A stretch of 64,000 nucleotides of DNA from Mucilaginibacter lacusdianchii (GTDB lineage Bacteria > Bacteroidota > Bacteroidia > Sphingobacteriales > Sphingobacteriaceae): positions 496,001 through 560,000 of the forward strand of contig NZ_WSRW01000002.1 in NCBI RefSeq assembly GCF_009770985.1. Reading direction: 5' to 3'. The notes under the pieces are model-generated. The model had not been told where the DNA came from, searched no databases, and saw nothing but the letters and a program-made list of their open reading frames with translations. Of this stretch, positions 36,763-46,152 are shown piece after piece (positions within the stretch are counted from its first letter, which is position 1; each line of letters begins with the position of its first letter). Both the position numbers and the translations under genes were made by a program.

Positions 36763-38588
36763 AAACCGTGAACAACAGACCCGGAATTACATTAAATGGA
36801 AATGAAGCCAGTGTTTTGCTTTGGGCGCCCAAAGCAAAACAGGTTTCAATAAAAATACAGAATTCGAACGAACAACTACCACTCGAGCAACAGCCTTATG
36901 GTTATTGGCAGCTTAAAACCGATAAATTACACGCTGGCACTCAGTATAAGTTTGTGCTTGACGACGAAAAAGAATTACCAGATCCTGCATCGCTACACCA
37001 GCCTGACACGGTACACGGCCCGTCGGAAGTGGTAGACCTGCAAGCCATCCAATGGACGGATAACAACTGGCAAAACCTGCCTTTGCAAGATTATATTTTG
37101 TATGAATTGCATACTGGTACGTTTACCCCCAATAGTACGTTTGCCGGCATCGAAGCCAAATTGGATTACATGGTTGAGTTAGGTGTTAATGCTATCGAAA
37201 TTATGCCGGTTGCCCAATTTCCGGGCAATCGCAATTGGGGCTATGACGGTGTATTCCCCTACGCTGTGCAAAACAGTTATGGAGGAGCCGGAGGGTTGCA
37301 ACGTTTGGTGGATGCCTGCCATCAAAAAGGGATTGCTGTGGTGCTAGATGTGGTTTACAATCACATGGGACCAGAGGGTAACTATTTTGGCGAATTCGGC
37401 TCATATTTTACCGAAAAATACAACACCCCCTGGGGAAACGCTATCAATTTTGATGATGCCGGCTGTGATGCCGTGCGTCATTACTTTATTGAAAACGTGT
37501 TGATGTGGTTCCGCGATTTTCATATTGATGCATTACGGATGGATGCTGTGCATGCTATCAAAGATTTCAGCGCCGTGCACATTTTGAGCGAAATACGTAC
37601 ACGAGTGAATGAATTGATGCAGGAAACTGGCCGCAAGCATTATCTCATTGTAGAATGTGATTTAAACGACACCAGATTCCTGAACCCCCAAAATGTAGGT
37701 GGCTTTGCCATGGATTCGCAGTGGATTGATGAATTTCACCACGCGCTGCGATTAGCCGCCGGCGGCGAGCCAACCGGTTACTACAGCGATTTTAGCGGTG
37801 TTACCGACCTTGCTAAATCTTACCAGGACGCTTACGTATACGACGGACAGTACTCCGCTCACCGTGATAAGCATTTTGGCATCAAAGCCGAAAACAATCC
37901 CGGCGAGCAGTTCATCGTGTTTTCGCAGAACCATGACCAGGTGGGCAACCGTATGCTGGGCGAGCGCAGTAGCGAATTGTTCAGCTTTGAAATGCAAAAG
38001 CTGATGGCTGGTGCCGTACTTACAGCACCTTTTCTGCCTATGCTTTTTATGGGCGAAGAGTATAGTGAGCCACACCGCTTTATGTACTTTGTGAGCCATA
38101 CCGATGCAGAACTGGCCGAAGCTGTGCGCAAAGGACGCAAAGCCGAATTTGCAGCATTTCATGCCCAAGGTGAAGCACCCGATCCGGTTGATGAAAAGAC
38201 ATTTATTGATTCGCAGCTACAATGGAATTTGCCTGAACTAGGGCAGCATTCCACCATGCTCAGCTTCTATAAAGCCTTAATTCAATTGCGTAAAAGCTTA
38301 CCAGCATTGCACAATCTGAATCGCAAACAAGTAAAAGCAGAGGCGAATGAAGAACAAAAAACCGTGGTCCTGCGTCGTAAACACCATGTTCAGGAAGCAA
38401 TTGTGCTCATGAACTTTTCTGGTAACATTCAAAGTTTATCTTTACCCGATACAGCACAAACTTGGAAAAAACAATTTGATTCGGCTGATACGCAATGGAA
38501 CGGCCCTAAAGCTGCCCCCGAAGTAGTTAATGGCGGCGACGGCGTTGAACTCCAGCCCGAATCATTTATCATATACATCAACGAATAA
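36759..38588 (+). CDS. treZ: Malto-oligosyltrehalose trehalohydrolase
   Basis: 609 residues, a GH13 enzyme cleaving trehalose from maltooligosyl-trehalose. An N-terminal CBM48-like domain (NGNEASVLLWAPKAKQVSIK) leads into the barrel: YELHTGTFTPNSTFAGIEAKL, DVVYNHMGPEGNYF, Asp of ALRMDAVHAIKDF, Glu of YLIVECDLNDTRF, and FSQNHDQVGNRMLGER. WAP at 27-29 and the GxFTP segment distinguish it from branching enzymes. The four-base overlap with glgX and one-base overlap with treY-malQ show strict operon coupling. Confidence 0.93.
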   Translation: MKTVNNRPGITLNGNEASVLLWAPKAKQVSIKIQNSNEQLPLEQQPYGYWQLKTDKLHAGTQYKFVLDDEKELPDPASLHQPDTVHGPSEVVDLQAIQWTDNNWQNLPLQDYILYELHTGTFTPNSTFAGIEAKLDYMVELGVNAIEIMPVAQFPGNRNWGYDGVFPYAVQNSYGGAGGLQRLVDACHQKGIAVVLDVVYNHMGPEGNYFGEFGSYFTEKYNTPWGNAINFDDAGCDAVRHYFIENVLMWFRDFHIDALRMDAVHAIKDFSAVHILSEIRTRVNELMQETGRKHYLIVECDLNDTRFLNPQNVGGFAMDSQWIDEFHHALRLAAGGEPTGYYSDFSGVTDLAKSYQDAYVYDGQYSAHRDKHFGIKAENNPGEQFIVFSQNHDQVGNRMLGERSSELFSFEMQKLMAGAVLTAPFLPMLFMGEEYSEPHRFMYFVSHTDAELAEAVRKGRKAEFAAFHAQGEAPDPVDEKTFIDSQLQWNLPELGQHSTMLSFYKALIQLRKSLPALHNLNRKQVKAEANEEQKTVVLRRKHHVQEAIVLMNFSGNIQSLSLPDTAQTWKKQFDSADTQWNGPKAAPEVVNGGDGVELQPESFIIYINE

Positions 38589-41500
38589 TGAACAACCCTG
38601 TTGCAACATACCGACTACAATTTCATTCGGCTTTTACCTTTAATGAATTCGAACGCATTATTGGCTATCTGCAGAAGTTAGGTGTAAGTACCGTATATGC
38701 CTCACCTATTTTTGAAGCAACGCCCGGCAGTACGCACGGCTATGATGGCGTAAATCCGCACCGCATCAATCCCGAAATTGGAACCGAAAAACAGTTAAAA
38801 GCTATCAGTGCCCGATTAAAGGAAAATAACATAGGCTGGCTGCAGGATATTGTGCCTAACCACATGGGCTTCCATCAAAACAACCCGTGGTTAACGGATT
38901 TGCTTGAAAAAGGTAAGCACTCTTTATATGCTAACTTTTTTGATGCGGTATGGGCTAGTCCAATTTTCAGAGATGAACCACTGATGGTCCCGTTTTTGGG
39001 CAACTCGTTGGAAGACGTAATCAATAACAACGAAGTTAAGGTAGCTTACCAGCCACAACAAGGGTTAGTGCTGCAGTATTATGATAACATTTATCCGCTT
39101 AATCCAAATACTTACCCAGCTGTATTACAGGGTGAAGGTGAAATACCAGCAGAGATCCAGGCATTAACAACTAAACTTGCTGTACTAAACAATGTACCCG
39201 ATGCAGGCAAGTACGCTGTACAATGGACTGGCTGGAAACAAAAATTGATTAAAGCGTTAAAGGCGGAAGGTGCAGACAGCTATTTAACCCAACGCTTAGC
39301 TAATGTCAATGCCGACAAAGCCCTTTTATTGCAGATAGCTAATCAGCAGGCTTACCGCCTATGCAGCTGGCAGGAAACAGATCAAAGCATTAACTTCCGC
39401 CGTTTTTTTACGGTAAACAGCCTCATTTGCCTGAACATCCAAGATAAAGCCGTTTTTGACCACTTTCATCAGATGATTAAAAACTTGGTGGAAACCGGCG
39501 TATTCCAGGGTTTACGTATCGACCATATCGACGGCTTGTACGATCCGGCTCAATACTTGGAAAGGTTAAGAGAACTAGCCGGAGAAGACACTTACATTGT
39601 AGCCGAAAAAATTCTGGAATCGGGCGAAGATATGGCCGACCAGTGGCCTTTGCAAGGTAGCAGTGGGTACGATTACTTGGCTATTGTTAATAACCTGCTC
39701 ACCAATTCATCTTCCGAAAAAAAGTTAACCAGCTTTTATGAAGATCTGGTAAATGACGACCAACCTGTGCAGAAACAGATCTGGAAAAAGAAAGCCTACA
39801 TATTGTATGAGCATATGGGCGGAGAGCTGGAAAACCTGTACCAGTTTTTGGTTAATCTGAATTTAATTGATAAAAAGATAGCAGCCGAATTAAAAGCCGA
39901 AGACATCAAAAAAGCTATCGGCGAGCTACTCATCCACTGCCCGGTATATCGGTATTATGGCAACCAGTTTCCGCTACCTAAAGATGAATACGATGCCATT
40001 AAAGAGATTTTTGAACTGGCTAAAAAAAATACCAGCGGTTTAAAAGCTGCGCTGAATTTACTGGAAGTGATTATTCTGGAAAAACCTAAACTGGGTAACC
40101 CAGACTACAACCAGCGTGCATTACAGTTTTACCAGCGCTTAATGCAATTCAGCGGCCCCCTGATGGCAAAGGGTGTTGAGGATACGTTGATGTATACTTA
40201 TAACCGCTTTATTGGTCATAATGAAGTGGGTGATGCGCCAGACGCTTTTGGCATTAGTGCTAAAAAGTTCCATAAAATGATGGAGGAACGCCAGAAGCAA
40301 TGGCCACTTGCAATCAACGGCACCTCTACCCACGATACCAAACGGGGCGAAGATGTACGCGCTCGTTTGAATATATTGAGCGATTTGCCTAAACTATGGT
40401 TGCGCACGGTGAAGCACTGGCAACAGTTGAATGCCGGTTTAAAACAAAACAATGCCCCAAGCGCCAACGACGAATATTTCATCTATCAAACCATTGCCGG
40501 CGCTTACCCAATGCCCGGCCAGCCGGACGACGATTTCAGCAATCGCTTGCAGGAATACTTGACCAAGGCCATGCGCGAGGCCAAGGTAAATTCAAATTGG
40601 ACAACACCTAACGAGGAATACGAACAGGCAACCCTTTATTTTGCCAAAAGTATTTTAGATGTTAAAAGCGAGTTTTGGAAATCATTCCAAAGTTTCCAGC
40701 TTAAAATTGCTGATTACGGCATCATCAATTCGCTGGCACAAGTGCTGCTTAAATTCACCACCCCTGGTGTACCTGATGTTTATCAGGGATGTGAATTGTA
40801 TGATTTAAGCTTAGTAGATCCAGACAACCGCCGCCCGGTTGATTATGAATTGCGCAGCCGTTTGCTGGACGAATTTGATAGCAATCCTAACTCGCCAGAG
40901 TTGCAGCAACAACTGTGGCAAAACCGCTTCGATGGTCAATTAAAACTGTGGCTTACACACCAGCTATTTAACATTCGTAAACAGGACGCAAACCTGTTTG
41001 CACAAGGCAGCTATATACCATTACAAGTAAAAGGCGCTTACAAAGATTACATATTAGCCTTTGCCCGCCGATATGAGCAAACCTGGTATATTAGCGTTGT
41101 ACCGCTGTATACCGCCGAACTTTGCCGCGAACAGGACCGCTTACCCGTTAATTTGAAATGGAAAAACACACGCATCATCTTACCAGCCGAAGCGCCGACG
41201 GAATGGCAAAATGTACTGACCAGTACATCGGGCAAGGTAGATGAAAATACCATCCGAATAAAAGAAGTGCTGGCTGGCATACCGCTCGCGCTATTAAAAT
41301 TAGAGCAGCCTTCTGGTAATCGCGGTGCTGGCATTTTAATGCACATAACCTCCTTGCCATCAGGTTTCGGCATTGGCGATTTAGGACCTGGCGCTAAAAC
41401 TTTTGCCGACTTTTTGAGCCGATGCGGCCAAAAGTACTGGCAACTTTTACCGCTCAATCCAACCGGATCTGAGCAAAATTATTCGCCTTACAGCTCCATC

Positions 41501-42817
41501 AGCAGCATGGCGGGTAATACGCTTTTAATTAGTCCGATTTTGCTGGTTAAAGAAGGTTTGCTGGATGAGGATGATGTAAACGACTATTACGTGCGCCCCA
41601 CCGATAAAGTGGATTATGCCGAAGCTAAAAAAATAAAAGATGCGCTGTTTGAGCAGGCTTACGTTAATTGCTGCAATGGCTCGTTCCCAACACTTAATAA
41701 TCAGTTTAAAGTATTTTGTGAACAGGAAGCTTATTGGCTTGAAGACTTTGCTTTGTACACCGCCATCAAACGCCATCACGAAAATAAGCCTTGGTATGAG
41801 TGGCCACGCGAATATAAATTACGCAAACCTGGCATTTTAAAACGTTATGCCGAAAAACATAATACAGAAATAAATAAAGTCAAATGGCTGCAATTTATTT
41901 TTGATAAGCAGTGGAAGGCTCTGAAAGAATATTGCCATACGCTGAATATTCAGCTATTTGGCGATTTGCCTTTTTATGTAAGCTATGATTCGGTAGATGT
42001 TTGGGCAAATCCCGGAAGTTTTGCACTGGATGGCGAGGGTAACATGATTGGCGTAGCTGGCGTACCGCCAGATTATTTTAACGACAATGGTCAGCTTTGG
42101 GGCATGCCAGTGTACCGCTGGGATGTTATGAAAGCGCAGAATTATAAATGGTGGATTGACCGCCTGCGCAAAAACATGGAAATGTTTGATTTGCTGCGTC
42201 TAGACCACTTCCGTGCTTTCTCAGCCTATTGGGATGTACCCGCAGGTGAAGAAACTGCCAAAAACGGCAAATGGAAAACCGGGCCGGGCAGCGACTTTTT
42301 CCGTGCTGTTCAGGCTGCTCTGGGCGAACTGCCTTTTGTGGCTGAGGATTTAGGTGATATTGATGAGCCTGTATTTCAACTGCGCGATGAGTTTGGCATG
42401 CCGGGCATGAAGGTGCTGCAATTTGCCTTCGGCGACGAGATTGCCGCATCGCTGTATATCCCACATAACTACCAGGAAAACTATCTGGTGTACACCGGTA
42501 CTCATGATAATAACACTACGGTAGGCTGGTTCAATCAGGATGTCAACAAAGCTATCCGCAAACAAATTGAACAGTATACAGGTGTGTCAGCAAAAGCATC
42601 TAATATTCACGAGGTATTAGGGCGCGTAGCTTATTCATCCACAGCTAAAATTGCGATGCTACCCATTCAGGATGTTATTGGATTAGATGAAACAGCACGT
42701 ATGAATAACCCGGCATCAGCCGAAGGCAACTGGGGCTGGCGCTTATTAAGTGAAGACTTAACCGGCGACATTGAAGAACGCCTGTTAGAATGGGTTAGAA
42801 TTTATAACAGAAGCTGA
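38588..42817 (+). CDS. Malto-oligosyltrehalose synthase / 4-alpha-glucanotransferase fusion
   Basis: A single 1409-residue frame. Residues 1 to about 905 are TreY (GH13): TYRLQFHSAFTFNEFERIIG, DIVPNHMGFHQNNPW, GLRIDHIDGLYDP near 305, IVAEKILESGED, and NGTSTHDTKRGEDVRAR. From about residue 912 comes a full MalQ (GH77): GILMHITSLPSGFGIGDLGP, LFGDLPFYVSYDSVDVWANP, nucleophile in LLRLDHFRAF near 1205, PFVAEDLGDI, and YTGTHDNNTTVGW. The catalytic motifs of both halves look intact. TreY turns the reducing end into trehalose; MalQ rebuilds chains long enough for another round from short leftovers. TAATG overlap with treZ. A terminator hairpin covers the stop codon. Confidence 0.93.
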   Translation: MNNPVATYRLQFHSAFTFNEFERIIGYLQKLGVSTVYASPIFEATPGSTHGYDGVNPHRINPEIGTEKQLKAISARLKENNIGWLQDIVPNHMGFHQNNPWLTDLLEKGKHSLYANFFDAVWASPIFRDEPLMVPFLGNSLEDVINNNEVKVAYQPQQGLVLQYYDNIYPLNPNTYPAVLQGEGEIPAEIQALTTKLAVLNNVPDAGKYAVQWTGWKQKLIKALKAEGADSYLTQRLANVNADKALLLQIANQQAYRLCSWQETDQSINFRRFFTVNSLICLNIQDKAVFDHFHQMIKNLVETGVFQGLRIDHIDGLYDPAQYLERLRELAGEDTYIVAEKILESGEDMADQWPLQGSSGYDYLAIVNNLLTNSSSEKKLTSFYEDLVNDDQPVQKQIWKKKAYILYEHMGGELENLYQFLVNLNLIDKKIAAELKAEDIKKAIGELLIHCPVYRYYGNQFPLPKDEYDAIKEIFELAKKNTSGLKAALNLLEVIILEKPKLGNPDYNQRALQFYQRLMQFSGPLMAKGVEDTLMYTYNRFIGHNEVGDAPDAFGISAKKFHKMMEERQKQWPLAINGTSTHDTKRGEDVRARLNILSDLPKLWLRTVKHWQQLNAGLKQNNAPSANDEYFIYQTIAGAYPMPGQPDDDFSNRLQEYLTKAMREAKVNSNWTTPNEEYEQATLYFAKSILDVKSEFWKSFQSFQLKIADYGIINSLAQVLLKFTTPGVPDVYQGCELYDLSLVDPDNRRPVDYELRSRLLDEFDSNPNSPELQQQLWQNRFDGQLKLWLTHQLFNIRKQDANLFAQGSYIPLQVKGAYKDYILAFARRYEQTWYISVVPLYTAELCREQDRLPVNLKWKNTRIILPAEAPTEWQNVLTSTSGKVDENTIRIKEVLAGIPLALLKLEQPSGNRGAGILMHITSLPSGFGIGDLGPGAKTFADFLSRCGQKYWQLLPLNPTGSEQNYSPYSSISSMAGNTLLISPILLVKEGLLDEDDVNDYYVRPTDKVDYAEAKKIKDALFEQAYVNCCNGSFPTLNNQFKVFCEQEAYWLEDFALYTAIKRHHENKPWYEWPREYKLRKPGILKRYAEKHNTEINKVKWLQFIFDKQWKALKEYCHTLNIQLFGDLPFYVSYDSVDVWANPGSFALDGEGNMIGVAGVPPDYFNDNGQLWGMPVYRWDVMKAQNYKWWIDRLRKNMEMFDLLRLDHFRAFSAYWDVPAGEETAKNGKWKTGPGSDFFRAVQAALGELPFVAEDLGDIDEPVFQLRDEFGMPGMKVLQFAFGDEIAASLYIPHNYQENYLVYTGTHDNNTTVGWFNQDVNKAIRKQIEQYTGVSAKASNIHEVLGRVAYSSTAKIAMLPIQDVIGLDETARMNNPASAEGNWGWRLLSEDLTGDIEERLLEWVRIYNRS

Positions 42818-42836
42818 GTATTTTTACTCAGCTTCT
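42809..42836. terminator. Terminator overlapping the treY-malQ stop codon
   Basis: A 12-bp perfect stem (AGAAGCTGAGTA and complement) around a TTTT loop. The stop codon TGA lies in the left arm. The right arm contains the stop codon of the antisense small gene, so one hairpin serves two converging genes. Downstream bases are pyrimidine-rich but not a pure T-tract. Confidence 0.65.
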
Positions 42837-42947
42837 TCTGTTCATGTCGTTTCTTACTTCTCTTTTGCCTTTGCTCTGTCTTACAATCATGTAAATGATG
42901 CCGATGATGAACAATATTACAACAGCATATATAATTGGTAGTAACAT
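42828..42947 (-). CDS. 39-residue single-pass membrane peptide
   Basis: A short gene facing treY-malQ. A strong AGGAGG lies 7 bases before the ATG at 42947; another in-frame ATG two codons upstream is too close to that site. The peptide starts MLLPIIYAVVILFIIGIIYM, one membrane helix, and ends with a charged tail (VRQSKGKREVRNDMNRRS). A clear SD sequence is unusual in this window and argues for real, efficient translation. I do not recognise a family. It could be a small membrane regulator or subunit of an unknown complex. Confidence 0.7.
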   Translation of the reverse strand: MLLPIIYAVVILFIIGIIYMIVRQSKGKREVRNDMNRRS

Positions 42948-43053
42948 AACCATTCCTCCTTTTAAAAAAACAACAGCCTATAAAAGCGATTGTTTAATTA
43001 AAGGTTAATTATATTACCACAAACCCTAGTACCTATCTAACGTTTATACCACT

Positions 43054-43272
43054 ATGGAAGATTTTGGAATTACTTTAGCCATCAACGGCCAGCAAATACC
43101 CGCAACTGTGCACCCACATATTGAGGGCGAAACCACTTACTACGATATCATTACCGATTCGTTTACTATCAGCATTTACAAAGACACCCTGTATACCTGG
43201 GCTGCCGATGACAATGCGGGCTTCAGCAACGACGAGATTAGTAGCTTTGGTGCACAACTGAACGATTATTAA
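43054..43272 (+). CDS. Small protein of unknown function
   Basis: 72 residues, acidic, with no signal peptide: MEDFGITLAINGQQIPATV, TTYYDIITDSFTISIYKDTL, GFSNDEISSFGAQLNDY. The predicted strand-rich pattern suggests a small cytoplasmic domain. It converges with the large TonB receptor gene, with seven bases between stop codons. No family or function can be assigned. Confidence 0.6.
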   Translation: MEDFGITLAINGQQIPATVHPHIEGETTYYDIITDSFTISIYKDTLYTWAADDNAGFSNDEISSFGAQLNDY

Positions 43273-43279
43273 GCAATCA

Positions 43280-46102
43280 TCACGGTACAATAAAACTGCC
43301 GTCGCCTCTGCGGCGTAACTCGCGTCCGTTACGTCGCGGACTACCGGTCCACTTTTGCAAATTGGCCCGTACCGTTAACATCAAATACCGGCTCAACGCA
43401 TTGGTTACGGTATTGGTTACCGAACTGGTGGTGGTTACCTGGTCAATAAAGTTATTTTGCTTTAGAATATCGAACACCTGCAAATTTACCGTAAGCAAAC
43501 GGCGCGAAAAAAACTCTTTTTCTATAGAGGCATTAATTACCAAAGGGTTTCGAGAGGTGATACCGTACACCAGATTTTTACTGGCGCTATAGCCAATATT
43601 AAATGTGCGGTTTTTAAACAAGTAAACCTTACCGTCGATATTCATAGAAATCCGCTTAACCGTTGTACTGGTATCCCTCGGTAGTTTAAAAGTCGATTTG
43701 GTAACATCATATGCTACAAACGGGTTTATCTCAATGGATTCATTCGGGTTTATTCGAGGCCCAAATCGCTCGTTGAAACGCCAAACGGTTGTTAAATTTC
43801 GGGCGTTATCTAGCATCGAAACATTATTGGCATAAGTAACATTTCCCAAAAACGACAGATTGTACCGGCGGTCGGCCAGTTGTTTAGAAAAGTTGTAGTT
43901 GCCGTTGATATTATACGAGCCGTTCATGTTCAGGTAATAGGTCTCGTATCGTGTATACCGGGCATTGTTGTCAGTGGTAGCTCTGATGGTAACCCGGTTG
44001 CTCACAATTTGGTTGGTAATAATACTACCATTGATATTAGCCGATATATTGATTTTAGAATTGGGCAGATAATTGTTGTATAACGCATTGATGGAGTGCC
44101 GGAATGATGGCCTCAAATCAGGGTTACCAAAAACAGTATTTAAGGCGTTTGATTGATCGGGCACAGGCTGTATTTGGTTAAAAGACGGCTCGGTTGGATT
44201 ACCCGAGTAATTAATAGATGCCCGCTGCTGTCGCGACCATACATACTGAAAACGAAAAATCGGAATCAGGTTAAAATAGTTACGATGCGTAGTTGTGCCC
44301 TTACTTACGTTATCGCCGCTTAGAGTTGTCGGCACAGCCGTAGCCCCTACTGACAGATTGAACTTGGTTTGATTAAGCCGGTAATTAACCGCAAAGCGCG
44401 ACTCGGTAAATTTGTAATCAAACACATTATCGATATAGGTTAACGGAATATAGTTACCTGCGAAATCAATACTATCGGTAAAGGCTTTGTTATGGTACGA
44501 CCGGTTGTTCACCTGCGCATTAAACTCCAGTTGCGATATGGTAGAAAGCGGCTCAACATAGGTCATGCTGGTTCTGAAGTTTATGGTTGAATTATCCCGC
44601 GTTACATACCGGTGAATGATAGACCTGTTGATTACCTCACCGTTGGCATCTTTTTGATCAACCTCGGTATTAGGCTCGTTTTCCTGGCTCTGATCGGCGT
44701 TGTTGTAGTTGAGTTGGATAGAGAAATTACGCCGTGGCTTATTAAAAATGTGCTGATAAAAAACGATGCCTCCCCAGGTTGGATTACTGCCTCTATTGGT
44801 GTTCAATCCGGACGTATTTTGGTTTGCGAAACCACTCTGAATGCTGGACGAATTTGTGATGGAATTAGAAGATGAGAAATTGACGCTGGGTGTTATCCGC
44901 AAAAAGTTGGCACTATCGGGCGTATACTCAAATTCAAAACTGGCCCGGTGCGTTTTGTTTGAAGACCTGGAGTCGCTGTTATTTATAAAAGAGGTGGTTC
45001 CGTCTCCGCTAAACTGCTCACCATAGCTATTGCTGAACGTATGCACATTAGTGTAATTATAGGTGTAGTTGCCATTTACTTGTACTTTTTTACTCCACTG
45101 GTCGCGGTAGCTAAAGCTAGGATTACCAGATGTAGTAGTTCCCCCGCTTCCGTTACTGCTGCTGTTACCACCCGATGCCCCACCTGTTGCCGCTGATGCC
45201 CCTCCGGCTGAGCCGCCCGAAACACCGGTTGACGCTACCCCATTTACCGTATTACGAAAACTTCCTAGCAGACCAACTTGCTGGTTGCCGTTCAATCGTT
45301 GCAAAAACACCCGGCTTTCATACCTATCGTTGTTACCGCCGCCTGCCGCCAAACGAATAATGTTGCCAACTGAACGATCGGCACGCGTGGTAATGTTCAG
45401 TACCTTCTGCGGATCGCCGTCTTTTATACCTGTGCGTGCGGCCTGATCGCCATAGTCATCCACCACCTGAATTTTTTCAACAATGTCTGCAGGTAGATTC
45501 TGGATCGCCTGCGCCACGTCACCGCCCGAGTAATCTTTACCATTTACCCTTGCCCTTACAACTTGCTGCCCTTGGTGCGTTACTGAGCCGTCTGAGCCGA
45601 CTTCCATTCCCTCCATTTTTTTCAGTAACTCATCAACCGAAGAATTTGGTCTTACTTTGTAATCACTAGCCCTGTATTCTACGGTATCCGTTTTATAAGT
45701 AATACTAGGCGTTCCGTTTACAATAACTTCTTTCAGCGCATTGGCTTGGTTACGCAACACAAAAGGATCGAGCACTAATCGAGGTATCGCATCATTGTTA
45801 AGCATTCGCTTAACTACTGGCCGGAAACCTATGCTTGTAATGGAAATGACAAAAGTGGCCGATTTAACATTTTTAAATACAAAAATGCCATCGGCATTGG
45901 TGGTAGTGCTTATGCTATCGGTTGCGGTTTTTATTTTAACCGTTGCGCCTATAACCGCCTCATCAGTACTATCTTTTACCACGCCGCTTACTTCACGAAC
46001 CGGCAAAGGAGGTGCTGCACCAGCTTGCCTGCGCCCCGGTACCTGAGCTATGGCTAATTGAGCTATAAAAGTGAAAAGAACAATAAATAGAAATGGCTTC
46101 AT
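43280..46102 (-). CDS. TonB-dependent outer-membrane receptor, OMP_b-brl type
   Basis: 940 residues. A signal peptide (1-19, ending AIAQ) precedes a carboxypeptidase-regulatory-like domain (about 37-118: VSGVVKDSTDEAVIGATVKI) and a plug-like region (DTVEYRASDYKVRPNSSVDE, QNLPADIVEKIQVVDDYG). A Gly/Ser/Thr-rich low-complexity insert follows (about 287-327), then a large beta-barrel of the outer-membrane beta-barrel type ending YLMLTVRANLQKW. Such proteins are common in Bacteroidetes and import or export unknown ligands. It follows the Gly-rich CBM9-like gene at 46153 by 50 bases, probably in one operon. Substrate unknown. Confidence 0.85.
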   Translation of the reverse strand: MKPFLFIVLFTFIAQLAIAQVPGRRQAGAAPPLPVREVSGVVKDSTDEAVIGATVKIKTATDSISTTTNADGIFVFKNVKSATFVISITSIGFRPVVKRMLNNDAIPRLVLDPFVLRNQANALKEVIVNGTPSITYKTDTVEYRASDYKVRPNSSVDELLKKMEGMEVGSDGSVTHQGQQVVRARVNGKDYSGGDVAQAIQNLPADIVEKIQVVDDYGDQAARTGIKDGDPQKVLNITTRADRSVGNIIRLAAGGGNNDRYESRVFLQRLNGNQQVGLLGSFRNTVNGVASTGVSGGSAGGASAATGGASGGNSSSNGSGGTTTSGNPSFSYRDQWSKKVQVNGNYTYNYTNVHTFSNSYGEQFSGDGTTSFINNSDSRSSNKTHRASFEFEYTPDSANFLRITPSVNFSSSNSITNSSSIQSGFANQNTSGLNTNRGSNPTWGGIVFYQHIFNKPRRNFSIQLNYNNADQSQENEPNTEVDQKDANGEVINRSIIHRYVTRDNSTINFRTSMTYVEPLSTISQLEFNAQVNNRSYHNKAFTDSIDFAGNYIPLTYIDNVFDYKFTESRFAVNYRLNQTKFNLSVGATAVPTTLSGDNVSKGTTTHRNYFNLIPIFRFQYVWSRQQRASINYSGNPTEPSFNQIQPVPDQSNALNTVFGNPDLRPSFRHSINALYNNYLPNSKINISANINGSIITNQIVSNRVTIRATTDNNARYTRYETYYLNMNGSYNINGNYNFSKQLADRRYNLSFLGNVTYANNVSMLDNARNLTTVWRFNERFGPRINPNESIEINPFVAYDVTKSTFKLPRDTSTTVKRISMNIDGKVYLFKNRTFNIGYSASKNLVYGITSRNPLVINASIEKEFFSRRLLTVNLQVFDILKQNNFIDQVTTTSSVTNTVTNALSRYLMLTVRANLQKWTGSPRRNGRELRRRGDGSFIVP

Positions 46103-46152
46103 GTGTAAGGTTAAAGAAAATAGATGAGCGTGTAGAGGTTGACGAATGCAGG

